Shown here piece by piece: positions 1 to 7,853 of a stretch of DNA of 64,000 nucleotides (position 1 is the first letter of the stretch; each line of letters starts with the position of its first letter). The notes beneath the pieces are model-generated. The model was not told the DNA's origin, ran no database searches, and saw only the letters and a program-made list of their open reading frames with translations. Both the position numbers and the translations under genes were made by a program. The DNA comes from Acidovorax radicis N35 (GTDB lineage: Bacteria > Pseudomonadota > Gammaproteobacteria > Burkholderiales > Burkholderiaceae_C): assembly GCF_000204195.1 (NCBI RefSeq), contig NZ_AFBG01000018.1, positions 836,624 to 900,623 on the forward strand, written 5' to 3'.

Positions 1-763
1 ACAGCAGCACCAGCGTGGCCAGCAGCGCGGCGATGGACCAGGGGCCGGTGCGCGCCACGGCGGCGTCGAAGGCGGCCTGGCCCTTGCGCAGCAGGCGCTT
101 GCGCAGCCACTGGGCGATCACCACGGGGATCAGGATGTACAGCACCACCGAGGTGAGCAGCGTGTCCCACGGCACGGTGATGGCCGACAGGCCGAGCAAA
201 AAGGCCACCAGCGGCGCGAACGCCACGATCATGATGCTGTCGTTGAGGGCCACCTGCGACAGCGTGAACAGCGGGTCGCCGCCCGTGAGGCGGCTCCACA
301 CAAACACCATGGCCGTGCAGGGCGCGGCGGCCAGCAGGATAAGCCCTGCTATGTAGCTGTCGAGCTGCTCGGCCGGCAGGTACGGTGCAAACCAGTGGCG
401 GATGAACAGCCAGCCCAGCAGCGCCATCGAAAACGGCTTGACCAGCCAGTTGACGAACAGCGTCACGCCAATGCCGCGCACATGCTGGCGCACCTCGGCC
501 AGCGCGCCAAAGTCCACCTTCAGCAGCATGGGGATGACCATCACCCAGATGAGCAGGCCCACCGGCAGGTTGACGCGCGCGACTTCCATCGCGCCCACGG
601 CGCGGGCCGCGCCAGGGAACCATTGCCCCAGCGCAATGCCCGCGACGATGCACAGCAGCACCCAGACGGTGAGGTAGCGCTCGAACACCGCCATGCCAGC
701 GGCCGGGGAGGGGGGCAACGCGCTGGCAGCAGCGCGTTGCAAAGGGCTTGGTGGTAGGGGCAT
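1..763 (-). CDS. acr3: Arsenite efflux permease, ACR3 family (3' end outside window)
   Basis: An inner-membrane carrier that exports As(III), completing the detoxification begun by the reductase upstream. Translating the complement from the ATG at 763 gives at least 254 residues without a stop; the remaining C-terminal part (the family is about 350-400 residues) lies beyond the left edge. Several hydrophobic segments are visible, and AAPCTAMVFVWS followed by GGDPLFTLSQVALND is the ACR3 signature carrying the functional cysteine. A second in-frame ATG at 694 (MAVFERYLTVW) could be the true start, because the first 23 residues are Pro/Ala-rich and not membrane-like. It is the last visible gene of the leftward ars operon, 162 bp after arsC, with a family B repeat in the gap. 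Confidence 0.93.
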   Translation of the reverse strand, partial: MPLPPSPLQRAAASALPPSPAAGMAVFERYLTVWVLLCIVAGIALGQWFPGAARAVGAMEVARVNLPVGLLIWVMVIPMLLKVDFGALAEVRQHVRGIGVTLFVNWLVKPFSMALLGWLFIRHWFAPYLPAEQLDSYIAGLILLAAAPCTAMVFVWSRLTGGDPLFTLSQVALNDSIMIVAFAPLVAFLLGLSAITVPWDTLLTSVVLYILIPVVIAQWLRKRLLRKGQAAFDAAVARTGPWSIAALLATLVLL

Positions 764-799
764 TTCAGTTATCCATTGCGCTGCGCGCCACCCGCGATG

Positions 800-915
800 C
801 ATGAAACTGGCGCGGCCCAAACCCGTGCACCCGTGGAACTGGCTTTGCCAGGCCACCGGGTGCGTCCCCCTCCCGCGCAGCGAGAGAGGGGTGAAGGCGC
901 GAAGCGACTCAGGGG
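800..915 (+). repeat. Dispersed repeat family B, copy 1
   Basis: The arsC-acr3 gap matches, with mismatches, the reverse complement of the segment after cysA (38600-38715). Shared blocks include a GCGCGGCCCA-like stretch, GTGCACCCGTGGA, CCACCGGGTGCG, a C-run paired with GGGG, and CGACTCAGGGGG. It can fold into C-rich/G-rich hairpins. Its position inside an operon means it could act as an mRNA processing or attenuation site between arsC and acr3. Confidence 0.6.
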
Positions 916-925
916 GTGTTTCATT

Positions 926-1432
926 TCATTGCGCGGGCAGGTTACGGGCCGTCGCTTGCAGCACGGCGGCGGCCAACTTGTCGTGGGGCAGGTTCACCAG
1001 CAGCTCCAGGCGCCGCTGGATGGCGTGCAGGGTTTTGCGGAAGGCTTCGAGCTTGTCGGCGTCCGAGCCACCGCCCGCTGACGGGTCGGCATAGCCCCAG
1101 TGCGCCGTGGCCGGGTGGCCGGGCCAGAAGGGGCAGGCCTCGCCCGCTGCGTTGTCGCACACGGTGACGATCAGGTCCATGTGCGGCGCGCCGGGGGCGG
1201 CAAACTCGTCCCAACTTTTGCTGCGCAGTCCCTCGGTAGGGATGCCGGCCTGCGCCAGCACCTGCAGGCCGAGAGGGTGCGGTTGCTGATGCTCACGCGG
1301 GCTGCTGCCGGCCGAGTAGGCCTTGAAGCGGCCCTGGCCCATGGCGTTGAGCAGGGCTTCGGCCAGGATGCTGCGCGCGGAATTGTGCGTGCACAGAAAC
1401 AGCACGTTCAAAGGGGTGCGTGGGTCGCTCAC
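926..1432 (-). CDS. arsC: Arsenate reductase, low-molecular-weight phosphatase (thioredoxin-coupled) type
   Basis: Reduces arsenate to arsenite in the cytoplasm so that the downstream ACR3 pump can export it. The 168-residue product opens with the LMW phosphatase loop VLFLCTHNSARSILAEALL (CxxxxxR/S type) and carries the later cysteine in IVTVCDNAAGEACPFWPG, as expected for the Cys-relay reductases. I chose the GTG at 1432 because GGAG lies 7 nt upstream and the protein then starts four residues before the catalytic strand, as in homologues. The same frame stays open further upstream but only by overlapping arsI antisense-like sequence. It follows arsI by 17 nt. Confidence 0.92.
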   Translation of the reverse strand: MSDPRTPLNVLFLCTHNSARSILAEALLNAMGQGRFKAYSAGSSPREHQQPHPLGLQVLAQAGIPTEGLRSKSWDEFAAPGAPHMDLIVTVCDNAAGEACPFWPGHPATAHWGYADPSAGGGSDADKLEAFRKTLHAIQRRLELLVNLPHDKLAAAVLQATARNLPAQ

Positions 1433-1449
1433 TGGGGGCTCCGGGCAGG

Positions 1450-1962
1450 TCAGCAGCACTTGTTGGCGACGGTGGACTTGGGGCCGCAGCACGCCGCCTG
1501 GGCAGGAGCTGCGGCAAGGGCTTGTGCCGATGGGGCGCCGGTAGGGCAGCAGGCCGCAGCGGTAGTTGCAGCTGATGGCGCAGCCGCTTCGTTGAACACC
1601 GGTATGTTGCCCAGCGTGTGGAAGTGCTCCCACGCCACGCCTTGCGGGTCGGTGATCCAGTGCTTGTCGCTGCGGGCGTAGCAGCAGGTGGTGGCGCCTT
1701 CGTCGAGCAGCGCCATGTCGGCGCCTTCAGCACGGGCTTTCAGCTCCGCCAGCTCATCGGCCTCATCGACCTGGAAACCCAGGTGGTCCACGCCGGGCTT
1801 GTCGCCCCGGGTGGAGATGGCGAAGTTCACGCGCGGGTCTTCGAGCATCCATTTGGCGTAGTCGCCCTCGACGCGCGCCGGCTCGGCTGCGAACAGCCTG
1901 GAGTAGAACGCGATGCTCTTGGCAAGGTCATCGACATGCATGTGGACGTGGAATCGCTTCAT
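1450..1962 (-). CDS. arsI: ArsI/CadI-type C-As lyase (VOC fold)
   Basis: A non-haem Fe(II) dioxygenase of the vicinal-oxygen-chelate fold. ArsI enzymes cleave the C-As bond of trivalent methyl- and aromatic arsenicals. Visible ligands fit the family: His5 in KRFHVHMHV, the His in GVDHLGFQVDE, and the Glu in WEHFHTLG. The vicinal cysteine pair in GATTCCYARSDKHW is the arsenic-binding pair of ArsI. The 170-residue protein ends in an Ala/Pro linker holding three further elements (ACCPTG, ACCGPK, NKCC), longer than the core fold requires and probably metalloid-binding. It lies between arsR and arsC, 55 nt after arsR. A cadmium-induced CadI role is the alternative, but context and the CC pair favour ArsI. 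Confidence 0.88.
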   Translation of the reverse strand: MKRFHVHMHVDDLAKSIAFYSRLFAAEPARVEGDYAKWMLEDPRVNFAISTRGDKPGVDHLGFQVDEADELAELKARAEGADMALLDEGATTCCYARSDKHWITDPQGVAWEHFHTLGNIPVFNEAAAPSAATTAAACCPTGAPSAQALAAAPAQAACCGPKSTVANKCC

Positions 1963-2017
1963 GGTGGTTTCCTTTCGGCTGTGGGTCGTGGGGGTGGGGT
2001 CGTCGGCGGGTGATGGG

Positions 2018-2344
2018 TCAGCACTTGCAGGCGGCTGTGGCTTCGTCGGTCGCGCACTCGGAGCCCTGGCAGCAGTTCTCGGTCAGGTAGGCGAGCAGGT
2101 CGTTCATGGTGGCAAACGATGCGCGGTAGATCAGGTTGCGGCCCTGGCGCTCCTGGCTGACCAGGCCGGCGCGGGTCAGCTCCTTGAGGTGGAAGGACAG
2201 CGTGTTGGGCGCTATGCCCAATTGCTCGGCAACGGCACCGGGCGTGAGCCCGTCTTGGCCCGCCACCACCAGTGCGCGGAACACGCGAAGGCGGGCTTCC
2301 TGGGCGAGGGCGGCGAGGGATTGAATAACATCAGCTTCTTGCAT
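2018..2344 (-). CDS. arsR: ArsR/SmtB family As(III)-responsive repressor
   Basis: A winged-helix repressor of the ars operon that leaves DNA when it binds As(III). The 108-residue product has the ArsR core: ALVVAGQDGLTPGAVAEQLG, the recognition helix region APNTLSFHLKELTRAGLV, and a wing around RQGRNLIYRAS. Cysteines lie at the C-terminus (NCCQGSEC and a terminal CKC) rather than in the ELCVCDL helix, as in the AfArsR/CgArsR-type sensors. The ATG at 2344 (MQEADVIQSL) is preferred to an upstream in-frame TTG-type start. It heads the leftward operon, and an imperfect palindrome lies 13 nt upstream of the start. Confidence 0.9.
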   Translation of the reverse strand: MQEADVIQSLAALAQEARLRVFRALVVAGQDGLTPGAVAEQLGIAPNTLSFHLKELTRAGLVSQERQGRNLIYRASFATMNDLLAYLTENCCQGSECATDEATAACKC

Positions 2345-2356
2345 GCTTCGATAATA

Positions 2357-2368
2357 CAACAAACGTTG
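2357..2368. promoter_or_regulatory. Candidate ArsR operator upstream of arsR
   Basis: CAAC-AAAC-GTTG is a perfect inverted repeat with a 4-nt spacer in an AT-rich stretch just before arsR. ArsR sites are typically short inverted repeats overlapping the promoter. The assignment is inferred from position; no footprint data are available. Confidence 0.45.
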
Positions 2369-2410
2369 AAATATGGAAGTACCAAAATGAGCTGCAGCGA
2401 ACGATTCCGT

Positions 2411-2478
2411 GAAAAATTGAGTCTAAATGGGTGCTGGCGCTTATTGGTATTGCGCAATAAGCTATAAAAACAATAGCG
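2411..2478 (-). repeat. Dispersed palindromic repeat family A, copy 1
   Basis: Reads CTGGCGCTTATTGG, then GCGCAATAAGC, then CTATAAAAACAATAGC: the same order of blocks (central GCGCTT hairpin flanked by an AATTGG-like box and a GCTAT...ATAGC hairpin) as the copies at 4397, 24716 and elsewhere. It occupies much of the 301-bp gap between divergent arsR and metN. The rest of that gap is AT-rich and presumably holds both promoters, but I see no clear -35/-10 pair. Confidence 0.6.
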
Positions 2479-2645
2479 ATTGAAGAGGGACTACCACGCG
2501 CTTCATAACCAGGCGATCTAATCACCCGATTTTTCAATCGTTTGTGAACTTACGATCTGCCACTACAGTCGCCCATCCCAACCGACCCAACCCTGACCCT
2601 GCGGCAGAGGCCACGACCCATGGCTACGCTGCGCCACTGCATTTC

Positions 2646-3692
2646 ATGATCGACTTACGGGGTATCACCCAAACCTACCAGGGCCCACAAGGCCCGGTCG
2701 AGGCCCTGCGCGGCATCGACCTGCACATCAACCCGGGCGAAGTGTTCGGCATCATCGGCAAGAGCGGCGCGGGCAAAAGCTCGCTGGTGCGTGTCATCAA
2801 CCTGCTCAACCGGCCCACCCAGGGTCAGGTTTTCGTCGATGGCCGCGACCTAACGCAACTCAATGACGCTCAATTGCGCGAGGCCCGCCGCGAAATCGGC
2901 ATGGTCTTCCAGCACTTCAACCTGCTGTCGTCGCGCACGGTGTTCGACAACGCCGCGCTGCCGCTGGAGCTGGCCGGCATGAGCAAAGCCGCCATCCGCG
3001 AGCGCGTGAACCCGCTGCTGGAGCTCGTGGGCCTGTCAGCCCTGGCCGACCGCTACCCCGCGCAGATCAGCGGGGGGCAAAAGCAGCGCGTGGGGATTGC
3101 ACGCGCACTGGCCAGCCGCCCCAAGGTGCTGCTGAGCGACGAAGCCACGTCGGCGCTGGACCCGGAGACCACGCGCTCCATCCTCGACCTGCTGCGCCAG
3201 GTCAATCGCGAGCTGGGCCTGACGGTGGTGCTCATCACCCACCAAATGCAGGTCATCAAGCAGGTGGCCGACCGCGTGGCGGTGATTGAGGCGGGCCGCA
3301 TCGTGGAGCAGGGCCGCGTGCTGGAGGTCTTCACGCGCCCGCAGCAGACCATCACCAAGAGCCTGATCGACGAGATCCTGCCGCAAGAGCTGCCCGCCAG
3401 CGTGCTCGGCCATGTGCGCAAGCTCGCAGGCCAACTCAGCACAGGCCGCACCGGCCAGCTGTTGCGCTTGTCGTATGCGGGGGACAGCGCCTATCAGCCC
3501 ATCCTGTCGCAGCTGATCCGCGAGTTCGGCGTGGACATGAGCATCCTGCACGGGCAGGTGGACGAGATCCAGGACGAAACCTTTGGCTCGCTGGCGGTGT
3601 ACGCCAGTGGCGAGGCCGAGCGCCTGCGCGGCGCCGTGGCGCACCTGCGCGCGGGCGGTGTCGAGGTGCAAGAAGTGGCCGTGGCAGGCTGA
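2646..3692 (+). CDS. metN: Methionine ABC importer, ATP-binding subunit MetN
   Basis: Powers import of D/L-methionine and related compounds through MetI at the inner membrane. The 348-residue protein has Walker A GKSGAGKS (residues 38-45), the signature [15 protein letters not shown], Walker [12 protein letters not shown], and an H-loop in VLITHQM. The C-terminal 100 residues form the ACT-like NIL domain that senses intracellular methionine. An in-frame GTG at 2544 would add 34 non-conserved residues; [11 protein letters not shown] at 2646 gives the usual family length, though neither start has a good Shine-Dalgarno sequence. metI follows after 15 nt; metQ is not adjacent but at 23789. Confidence 0.93.
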   Translation: MIDLRGITQTYQGPQGPVEALRGIDLHINPGEVFGIIGKSGAGKSSLVRVINLLNRPTQGQVFVDGRDLTQLNDAQLREARREIGMVFQHFNLLSSRTVFDNAALPLELAGMSKAAIRERVNPLLELVGLSALADRYPAQISGGQKQRVGIARALASRPKVLLSDEATSALDPETTRSILDLLRQVNRELGLTVVLITHQMQVIKQVADRVAVIEAGRIVEQGRVLEVFTRPQQTITKSLIDEILPQELPASVLGHVRKLAGQLSTGRTGQLLRLSYAGDSAYQPILSQLIREFGVDMSILHGQVDEIQDETFGSLAVYASGEAERLRGAVAHLRAGGVEVQEVAVAG

Positions 3693-3707
3693 GAAGGATA
3701 GATAACC

Positions 3708-4373
3708 ATGTTCAACAACTTCACTCCGGCCATGCTGGATCTGTTTGCCTCTTCGCTGTGGGAAACGCTCATCATGGTCGGCATCTCTGGCCTGGTGGGT
3801 GGTCTGCTGGGCGTGCCGCTGGGCGTCTTCCTGCGCCTGACCGACCACGGCGGTGTGCTCGAAAACGGGCCCGTCAACAAGCTGGTGGGCTGGCTGGTCA
3901 ACGCCGTGCGCTCCACGCCTTTCATCATCCTGCTGGTGGCCATCATCCCGTTCACGCGCTTCATCACAGGTTCGTCCATCGGCACGGCTGCTGCCGTCGT
4001 GCCGCTGACGATTGCTGCCGCACCCTTTGTGGCCCGCCTCGTTGAAGCGGCCTTGCGCGAGGTGGACCATGGCCTGGTCGAGGCCGCCCAGGCCATGGGC
4101 GCCACCACCAGCCAGATCGTCTGGAAGGTGCTTCTGCCCGAGGCGCTGCCCGGCATCGTGGCGGGCCTGACCATCACCTTCGTCAGCCTCACCGGTTACT
4201 CGGCCATGGCCGGAGCCATTGGCGGTGGTGGTTTGGGTGATCTGGGCATCCGCTACGGCTACCAGCGCTTTCTGCCCGAGATCATGCTGGCCGTGGTGCT
4301 GGTGCTGATCTTTTTTGTGCAGGCGGTGCAGAGCCTGGGCGACTGGGCTGTGCGCAGGCTGAGCCATCGGTGA
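3708..4373 (+). CDS. metI: Methionine ABC importer, permease subunit MetI
   Basis: The membrane channel of the MetNIQ importer. The 221-residue product has about five hydrophobic segments and the binding-protein-dependent permease EAA motif, EAAQAMGATTSQIVWKVLLPEA, which docks on MetN. The length is typical of MetI. AGAAGGATAG provides a ribosome binding site a few bases before the ATG. It is translated in the same unit as metN (15-nt gap) and is followed by two dispersed repeats rather than by metQ. Confidence 0.93.
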   Translation: MFNNFTPAMLDLFASSLWETLIMVGISGLVGGLLGVPLGVFLRLTDHGGVLENGPVNKLVGWLVNAVRSTPFIILLVAIIPFTRFITGSSIGTAAAVVPLTIAAAPFVARLVEAALREVDHGLVEAAQAMGATTSQIVWKVLLPEALPGIVAGLTITFVSLTGYSAMAGAIGGGGLGDLGIRYGYQRFLPEIMLAVVLVLIFFVQAVQSLGDWAVRRLSHR

Positions 4374-4396
4374 TCTGGGTATTGGGCCCGGGCATT

Positions 4397-4466
4397 GTTT
4401 GCTATTGAATAAATAGCTGCTAGCGCTTGATGGTCAAGCGCCAGGGGCCAATTTCATTCAAATTTT
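4397..4466 (+). repeat. Dispersed palindromic repeat family A, copy 2
   Basis: One of the best-preserved copies: GCTATTGAATAAATAGC hairpin, TGCTA, GCGCTTGATGGTCAAGCGC hairpin, then GGGGCCAATTTCATTC. The two adjacent inverted repeats can form a double hairpin. It lies just after metI and could act as a bidirectional 3'-end structure. Confidence 0.75.
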
Positions 4467-4499
4467 CGATCTCAAACCTCTGAGCCAGCAACGGCGCCG

Positions 4500-4616
4500 G
4501 TCTTCACTCCCTCTCCCCTTGCGGGAGAGGACGGGGGGAGAGGGGGCAACGGAGTGTGCTGCGCTGACCTACCCCTCTCCCCAACCCTCTCCCGCAAAGG
4601 GAGAGGGAGTCTGGAA
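4500..4616. repeat. Pyrimidine/purine inverted repeat (CCCTCTCCC family C)
   Basis: CCCTCTCCCCTTGCGGGAGAGG is followed by GGGGAGAGGG, then a second set of CCCTCTCCCC and CTCCCGCAAAGGGAGAGGG. The arms are mutually complementary and form long GC-rich hairpins. A degenerate relative is visible at 24660-24700. It separates metI from the convergent acetyltransferase gene. Confidence 0.6.
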
Positions 4617-4625
4617 AAAACCCCC

Positions 4626-5408
4626 TCAACCCGGCACCCGGTAGTGGTAGCCATACGCCGTCTTGAACCCCATCGACTCATACAGCCGCAGCGCCGGAGC
4701 ATTCTGCGCGCGCACCTGCAGGTAGGCACTGGTCGCCCCGGCCTCGGCCGCCCAGTGCAGCAGGGCCGTCACCAGCGCGCGCCCGCGCCCGCCGCCCCGG
4801 TGCTCGGGCGCCACGGCCAGGTCGTACAGGCCCACGGCGCCGCGCTCCAGCACCGCCAGCCCAAAGCCCACGGGTTGGCCCTGTGCGTCGTGCTGCAGTG
4901 CAAACGCGGCAGGGTGGGCGATGTGGTCCAGCATGCTGTTGTGCAGGGCGCGGTGGTGCAGGGGCACGCTGTTGGCAGCGGCAAAACCCTCCAGCCACGC
5001 ATTGGAGGGGGTGGTGGCGATGGGGGTGCTGCCATCGGGCCTGCCCACGCTGCCTGCACCACCCAATGCCAGCGGCCGGTGCAGGACGAGGGAAGGGTCG
5101 AAGTGCTGGTAGCCCGCCTCGGCCAGCTCCTGGTCGGCCCCGGCCGGGGCCAGGGGCGAGATGCGGAACACGGCGGGCAGCCCATGCCGCGCATACAGCG
5201 CCGCAGCCGCTTCGCGCACCCCATCAAACGGCGCACCGGGCACGAGCGCATTGACCGAGTTGGCGCGCTTGGTGTAGCCCCCCGACAACCGGAACACCCA
5301 GCCCCGGTGAAACACCGTCTGCCGCGCTGGCCAGGCGTTGAAGGCGCGCTCTTCAAGGGCACGGATGAGGGCGACGGGAACGGTGGGCTCGATGGTGTTG
5401 GGCGTCAT
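4626..5408 (-). CDS. GNAT family N-acetyltransferase
   Basis: A probable acetyl-CoA-dependent N-acetyltransferase of unknown substrate (260 residues). The C-terminal half has the GNAT core: GLYDLAVAPEHRGGGRGRAL carries the Q/RxxGxG/A acetyl-CoA pyrophosphate loop, and ALRLYESMGFKTAYGYHYRV is the typical C-terminal strand-helix-strand. The N-terminal half (ARQTVFHRGWVFRLSGGYTKRANSVNAL) resembles the half-domain of tandem GNAT proteins. The ATG at 5408 is chosen since sequence before it is low-complexity. It is a single gene with no co-oriented close partner. Confidence 0.85.
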   Translation of the reverse strand: MTPNTIEPTVPVALIRALEERAFNAWPARQTVFHRGWVFRLSGGYTKRANSVNALVPGAPFDGVREAAAALYARHGLPAVFRISPLAPAGADQELAEAGYQHFDPSLVLHRPLALGGAGSVGRPDGSTPIATTPSNAWLEGFAAANSVPLHHRALHNSMLDHIAHPAAFALQHDAQGQPVGFGLAVLERGAVGLYDLAVAPEHRGGGRGRALVTALLHWAAEAGATSAYLQVRAQNAPALRLYESMGFKTAYGYHYRVPG

Positions 5409-5463
5409 GGCAGGCGTTATACCAACCCGCCCCGCAGGCGCACAGTCAGTCGTTTCGGTCGGT

Positions 5464-6483
5464 TCAATCGGTCGTGATCTTGTGGTCGACCACCAGCTTG
5501 CCAAAGCGCGTGGTGTCGCTGGCAATCTGCTCGGCCATCTGCGCGGGCGTGTTGCCGATAGGCTCGGCGCCGATGTCTTGCATGCGCTTCTTGAAGTCGG
5601 GTGACTGGATCACCTTGACCATCTCGGCGTTCAGCCTGGCCACCACATCGGCGGGCGTGCGTGCCGGTGCCAGCACGCCAAACCAGGTGCCGATGTCGAA
5701 GCCCGCAAAACCACTCTCCTGCAGCGTGGGCACGTCGGGCAGCGACGAGGACCGCTTGGCCGTGGTCACGGCCAGCGCGCGCAGCTTGCCGGCCTTGATG
5801 TGGGGCAGCACGGGCGTGATGGTGTCGAACGACATGGATACCTGCCCGCCCAGCAGGTCGGTGGTGAGCGGCCCGCTGCCTTTGTAGGGCACGTGCAGCA
5901 GCGGCTGGCCGATGGCGGTGGAGAACTGCGTGCCGATCAGGTGCTGCGCCGTGCCCGCGCCGTTGGAGCCATATGAAAACTTGTCGGGCGCTGCCTTGAT
6001 CAGGGCCACGAGTTCCTTCACATCCTTGGCGGGCGTGGTGGCGCTGACCGCGAGCACGTTGGGTACCAGGGCCACGGTGGTGATGGGCGCAAAGCTCTTT
6101 TGGAAGTCGTAGCTGAGCTTCTTGTACACGCTGGTGGCAATGGTGTGGTGCACTGCGCCCATCAGCAGCGTGTAGCCGTCGGCCGGTGCCTTGGCCACGT
6201 AGTCGGCACCAATGGTGGCGCCCGCGCCGCCCCGGTTTTCCACGATCACGGGCTGGCCCAGGGCCGTGCCCAGCTTTTCACCCAGCGCACGCGCCAGCAC
6301 GTCGGTGGTGCCGCCCGCCGCAAACGGCACGACGATGGTGACGGGCTTGGTCGGCCAGGCCTGCGCGTGGGCGGCTGTGCTGGGCAGCAGGCAGGCGGCT
6401 GCGGCGGCGACCGCCAAGGCCATTAGATGGTGGCGGCGCAAAGGCTGGGAGATGCCGGTGTGGTGGGCAACAGGGAGGTGCAT
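5464..6483 (-). CDS. Tripartite tricarboxylate transporter-type solute receptor (Bug/TctC family)
   Basis: A periplasmic solute-binding protein that captures small carboxylates. The 339-residue protein has an export signal (hydrophobic core ALAVAAAAACLLPSTAAHAQA with an AHA-Q cleavage site), then the Bug hallmarks WPTKPVTIVVPFAAGGTTD, VENRGGAGATIGADYVAKA and a later GTWFGVLAPARTPADV. No TctA/TctB membrane subunits are nearby, as is usual for the expanded Bug family of Burkholderiales. It sits 112 nt downstream of the dehydrogenase gene on the same strand, suggesting that its ligand is the dehydrogenase substrate (tartrate or D-malate); that link is inference. Confidence 0.9.
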   Translation of the reverse strand: MHLPVAHHTGISQPLRRHHLMALAVAAAAACLLPSTAAHAQAWPTKPVTIVVPFAAGGTTDVLARALGEKLGTALGQPVIVENRGGAGATIGADYVAKAPADGYTLLMGAVHHTIATSVYKKLSYDFQKSFAPITTVALVPNVLAVSATTPAKDVKELVALIKAAPDKFSYGSNGAGTAQHLIGTQFSTAIGQPLLHVPYKGSGPLTTDLLGGQVSMSFDTITPVLPHIKAGKLRALAVTTAKRSSSLPDVPTLQESGFAGFDIGTWFGVLAPARTPADVVARLNAEMVKVIQSPDFKKRMQDIGAEPIGNTPAQMAEQIASDTTRFGKLVVDHKITTD

Positions 6484-6595
6484 GGTTTGTCTCCGAAAGG
6501 ATGGTGGTGCGGCGAATGCATGGTCTTTGCGACCTTGTTGTTGTGTCCGCCGGGCGGTGCCCAGGCCCGTCTTTGCGGGCCGTGGGCGTGCGCGA

Positions 6596-7687
6596 TCAGG
6601 CGGCCTTGCGTGCGGCCTGTGTGCCGCTGACCAGCGCGCACACGGCGTCCGTCACCTGCGCCGTGGTGGCCGTGCCGCCCAGGTCGCGGGTGTGCAGGGC
6701 CGGGTTGGCGGTGACCTGTTCGATGGCCTGCATCACGTCGCGGGCCGCATCGGTCTCGCCCAGGTGCTCCAGCAACATCACCACCGACCAGAAGGTGCCG
6801 ATGGGGTTGGCCAGGCCCTTGCCCATGATGTCGAACGCCGAGCCGTGGATGGGCTCGAACATGCTGGGGTAGCGGCGCTCGGGGTCGATGTTGCCGGTGG
6901 GTGCAATGCCCAGGCTGCCCGCCAGCGCGGCGGCCAGGTCGCTGAGGATGTCGGCATGCAGGTTGGTGGCGACGATGGTGTCGAGCGTGGCGGGGCGGTT
7001 AACCATGCGGGCCGTGGCGGCGTCCACCAGCTCCTTGTCCCATTTCACATCGGGGAACTCGGCTGCCACCTGCGCGGCGATCTCGTCCCACATCACCATC
7101 GCGTGGCGCTGGGCATTGCTCTTGGTGATGACGGTGAGTTGCTTGCGGGGGCGCGACTGCGCCAGGCGGAAGGCAAAGCGCAGGATGCGCTCCACGCCGA
7201 CGCGGGTCATGATGGACACATCGGTGGCCGCCTCGATGGGGTGGCCCTGGTGCACGCGGCCGCCCACGCCCGAGTATTCGCCCTCGGAGTTTTCGCGCAC
7301 GATGACCCAGTCCAGGTCCTTGGGCGTACAGCGTTTTAGGGGCGCATCGATGCCCGGCAGGATGCGTGTGGGCCGCACGTTGGCGTATTGATCGAAGCCC
7401 TGGCAGATCTTCAGGCGCAGGCCCCACAGCGTGATGTGGTCGGGGATGTCCGGGTCACCGGCAGAACCGAACAGGATGGCGTCTTTGCCGCGCAGGGCAT
7501 CCAGCCCATCGGCCGGCATCATCACGCCGTGCGCGCGGTACCAGTCGCCGCCCCAGCCAAAATTTTCGAACTCGAACTGCAGGCCGGGGTGCTGGGCGGA
7601 CAGGGCTTCGAGCACGCGCTGGCCGGCGGGAATCACTTCCTTGCCGATGCCGTCTCCGGGGATGGTGGCGATTTGATAGGTGGTCAT
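6596..7687 (-). CDS. ttuC: Tartrate dehydrogenase / D-malate dehydrogenase (decarboxylating) family
   Basis: An NAD-dependent beta-decarboxylating dehydrogenase related to isopropylmalate and isocitrate dehydrogenases; the TtuC/DmlA group oxidises tartrate and D-malate. The 363-residue product begins IATIPGDGIGKEVIPAG and contains NVRPTRILPG, VIVRENSEGEYSGVGGR, the lysine region VITKSNAQRH, the metal-binding DTIVATNLHADILSDLAA and the nucleotide loop EPIHGSAFDIMGKGLANPIG. Substrate choice between tartrate and D-malate cannot be settled by eye. It is transcribed divergently from a LysR gene across an intergenic region with a perfect palindrome, the usual dmlR-dmlA arrangement. Confidence 0.87.
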   Translation of the reverse strand: MTTYQIATIPGDGIGKEVIPAGQRVLEALSAQHPGLQFEFENFGWGGDWYRAHGVMMPADGLDALRGKDAILFGSAGDPDIPDHITLWGLRLKICQGFDQYANVRPTRILPGIDAPLKRCTPKDLDWVIVRENSEGEYSGVGGRVHQGHPIEAATDVSIMTRVGVERILRFAFRLAQSRPRKQLTVITKSNAQRHAMVMWDEIAAQVAAEFPDVKWDKELVDAATARMVNRPATLDTIVATNLHADILSDLAAALAGSLGIAPTGNIDPERRYPSMFEPIHGSAFDIMGKGLANPIGTFWSVVMLLEHLGETDAARDVMQAIEQVTANPALHTRDLGGTATTAQVTDAVCALVSGTQAARKAA

Positions 7688-7828
7688 GCGGATGCCTTGG
7701 TGGAAAGGTCTGGGAATGCCCGTGCCGCGATGGCCGGGCGTGGAAAACGAGACACGAGAAAAGCCAAACGTTGAGAAGGACTGTAGGCCTGGACGCCCTT
7801 ACGGAACGGCGCTAAAGTGAATCCATCG

Positions 7829-7843
7829 TTAACCTGCAGTTAA
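7829..7843. promoter_or_regulatory. Candidate LysR operator (TTAAC-N5-GTTAA)
   Basis: TTAACCTGCAGTTAA is a perfect 15-bp inverted repeat of the T-N11-A type used by LysR regulators, ending 10 bp before the LysR start codon and lying in the divergent gap to ttuC. It probably serves autoregulation and activation of ttuC. Confidence 0.6.
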
Positions 7844-7853
7844 GAGCTATTCG

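Noticed and set aside
2376..2645. Methionine- or SAM-type riboswitch upstream of metN
   Set aside because: No recognisable SAM aptamer core; most of the gap is explained by the family A repeat.
3036..4367. 443-residue open frame antisense to metN/metI
   Set aside because: His/Gln-rich product with no motifs; a by-product of GC-rich codon bias opposite two clear genes.
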